Assembly (NCBI GenBank): GCA_030640905.1 | Contig: DAOWIM010000211.1 | Coordinates: 1-14,510, forward strand | Length of the DNA stretch: 14,510 nt | DNA from: a bacterium | GTDB taxonomy: Bacteria; Zixibacteria; MSB-5A5; GN15; FEB-12 | Reading direction: 5' to 3' | Shown: positions 14,133-14,510 of the stretch, piece by piece | How positions within the stretch are numbered: position 1 is the stretch's first letter | How the letters are laid out: every line of letters starts with the position of its first letter | Notes under the pieces: generated by a model | Seen by the model: only the letters and a program-made list of their open reading frames with translations | Told to the model about the DNA's origin: nothing | Databases searched by the model: none | Position numbers and translations under genes: made by a program

Positions 14133-14510
14133 CTAAAAGTCGATCCCTTTTTGCGCCATAAGGCCATCCTTGAACGGATGCTTGATCTCTTTCATCTCGG
14201 TAACCAGATCAGCTCTGTCAAGCAACCACTCGGGCGCGCCTCGGCCGGTGATAACAAGATGTTGCCCCGGTCTGCATACCTCAAGAAGTTTCTCCACCTG
14301 TTTCCGATCAACCAGCTTCAGACTGAGAGCCACATTCAACTCGTCCAAAATCACCAGCCAGTACTCACCGGACGCTATCTTCTCGGTGGCCTTTTCAAGA
14401 CCGTCACGGGCGGCTTTCTTATGCACAGCCAAGGGTTTTTTATCACCACAAATCCCGACACACCCCTCCCCGACAACTTCCAACTCGATATTGGGACCAA
14501 GAAGCTTAAT
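14133..14510 (-). CDS. cobO: Cob(I)alamin adenosyltransferase, CobO/BtuR type, C-terminal part
   Basis: The frame is open to the right edge, so the N-terminus with the Walker A loop is outside the window; the visible 125 residues are the C-terminal two thirds. Recognisable family segments are the GEGCVGICGD turn, WLVILDELNVALSLKLVD (the Walker-B-like strand with adjacent acid), HLVITGRGAPEWLLDRADLVTEM, and the terminal KEIKHPFKDGLMAQKGIDF that closes CobO/BtuR proteins. The enzyme attaches the adenosyl group of ATP to cob(I)alamin, giving coenzyme B12. The TTG at 14483 is not the start, since homologous sequence (LLGPNIE) continues upstream. No other cobalamin gene is visible, so this may serve salvage as much as synthesis. 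Confidence 0.93.
   Translation of the reverse strand: MKLLGPNIELEVVGEGCVGICGDKKPLAVHKKAARDGLEKATEKIASGEYWLVILDELNVALSLKLVDRKQVEKLLEVCRPGQHLVITGRGAPEWLLDRADLVTEMKEIKHPFKDGLMAQKGIDF

Noticed and set aside
14133..14483. TTG at 14483 as the start of the cobalamin adenosyltransferase
   Set aside because: Homologous coding sequence continues upstream to the window edge and the Walker A region would be missing, so the gene is cut by the edge, not started there.

Overview
The window is 14.5 kb of a moderately GC-rich bacterial chromosome. It holds mostly housekeeping and central-metabolism genes. The combination of a eukaryote-type citrate synthase, a divergent ATP-type PEP carboxykinase and large orphan sensor kinases would fit a little-studied lineage such as the FCB group (for example candidate division Zixibacteria). 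That placement is an inference from gene content, and no marker gene here settles it.

Plus-strand left half (1-8350). A tight run starts with the 3' end of a flotillin-family gene. It continues with a 781-residue fusion of a class I aminotransferase to a P-loop domain resembling HPr kinase/PEP carboxykinase, then nucleoside diphosphate kinase (ndk), then ATP-type PEP carboxykinase (pckA). Gaps between these genes are 3-4 nt, so they are probably one operon. The pckA reading frame is broken by a one-base frameshift near 4211. After 81 nt comes a second pair, an FmdB-type zinc-ribbon protein and a GlcD-type FAD oxidoreductase with a TTG start. Citrate synthase follows with its own sigma70-like promoter, a palindrome at the expected transcription start, a strong Shine-Dalgarno and a terminator. 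PEPCK, aminotransferase and citrate synthase all act around the PEP/oxaloacetate/citrate node.

Minus-strand right half (8407-14510). Two large membrane histidine kinases lie in tandem and convergent with citrate synthase. Neither has a response regulator in view. Their likely promoter is at 12459-12486. Further right, also on the minus strand, the 3' part of a cob(I)alamin adenosyltransferase gene precedes thioredoxin reductase (trxB).

The only long gene-free stretch is 12449-13097. It holds the most unusual DNA in the window: a 172-bp foldback, MITE-like element (12493-12664). The element has near-identical inverted ends, is flanked by a 6-bp direct repeat CACCGG, and contains two nested hairpins. 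The hairpins share loop sequences but have different, compensating stems. It sits directly behind the -35 box of the kinase operon. To its right is a 68-nt structured hairpin with a minus-strand T-tract, plus a possible minus-strand promoter about 165 nt upstream of that hairpin. Together these suggest either a small RNA or a distant trxB terminator.
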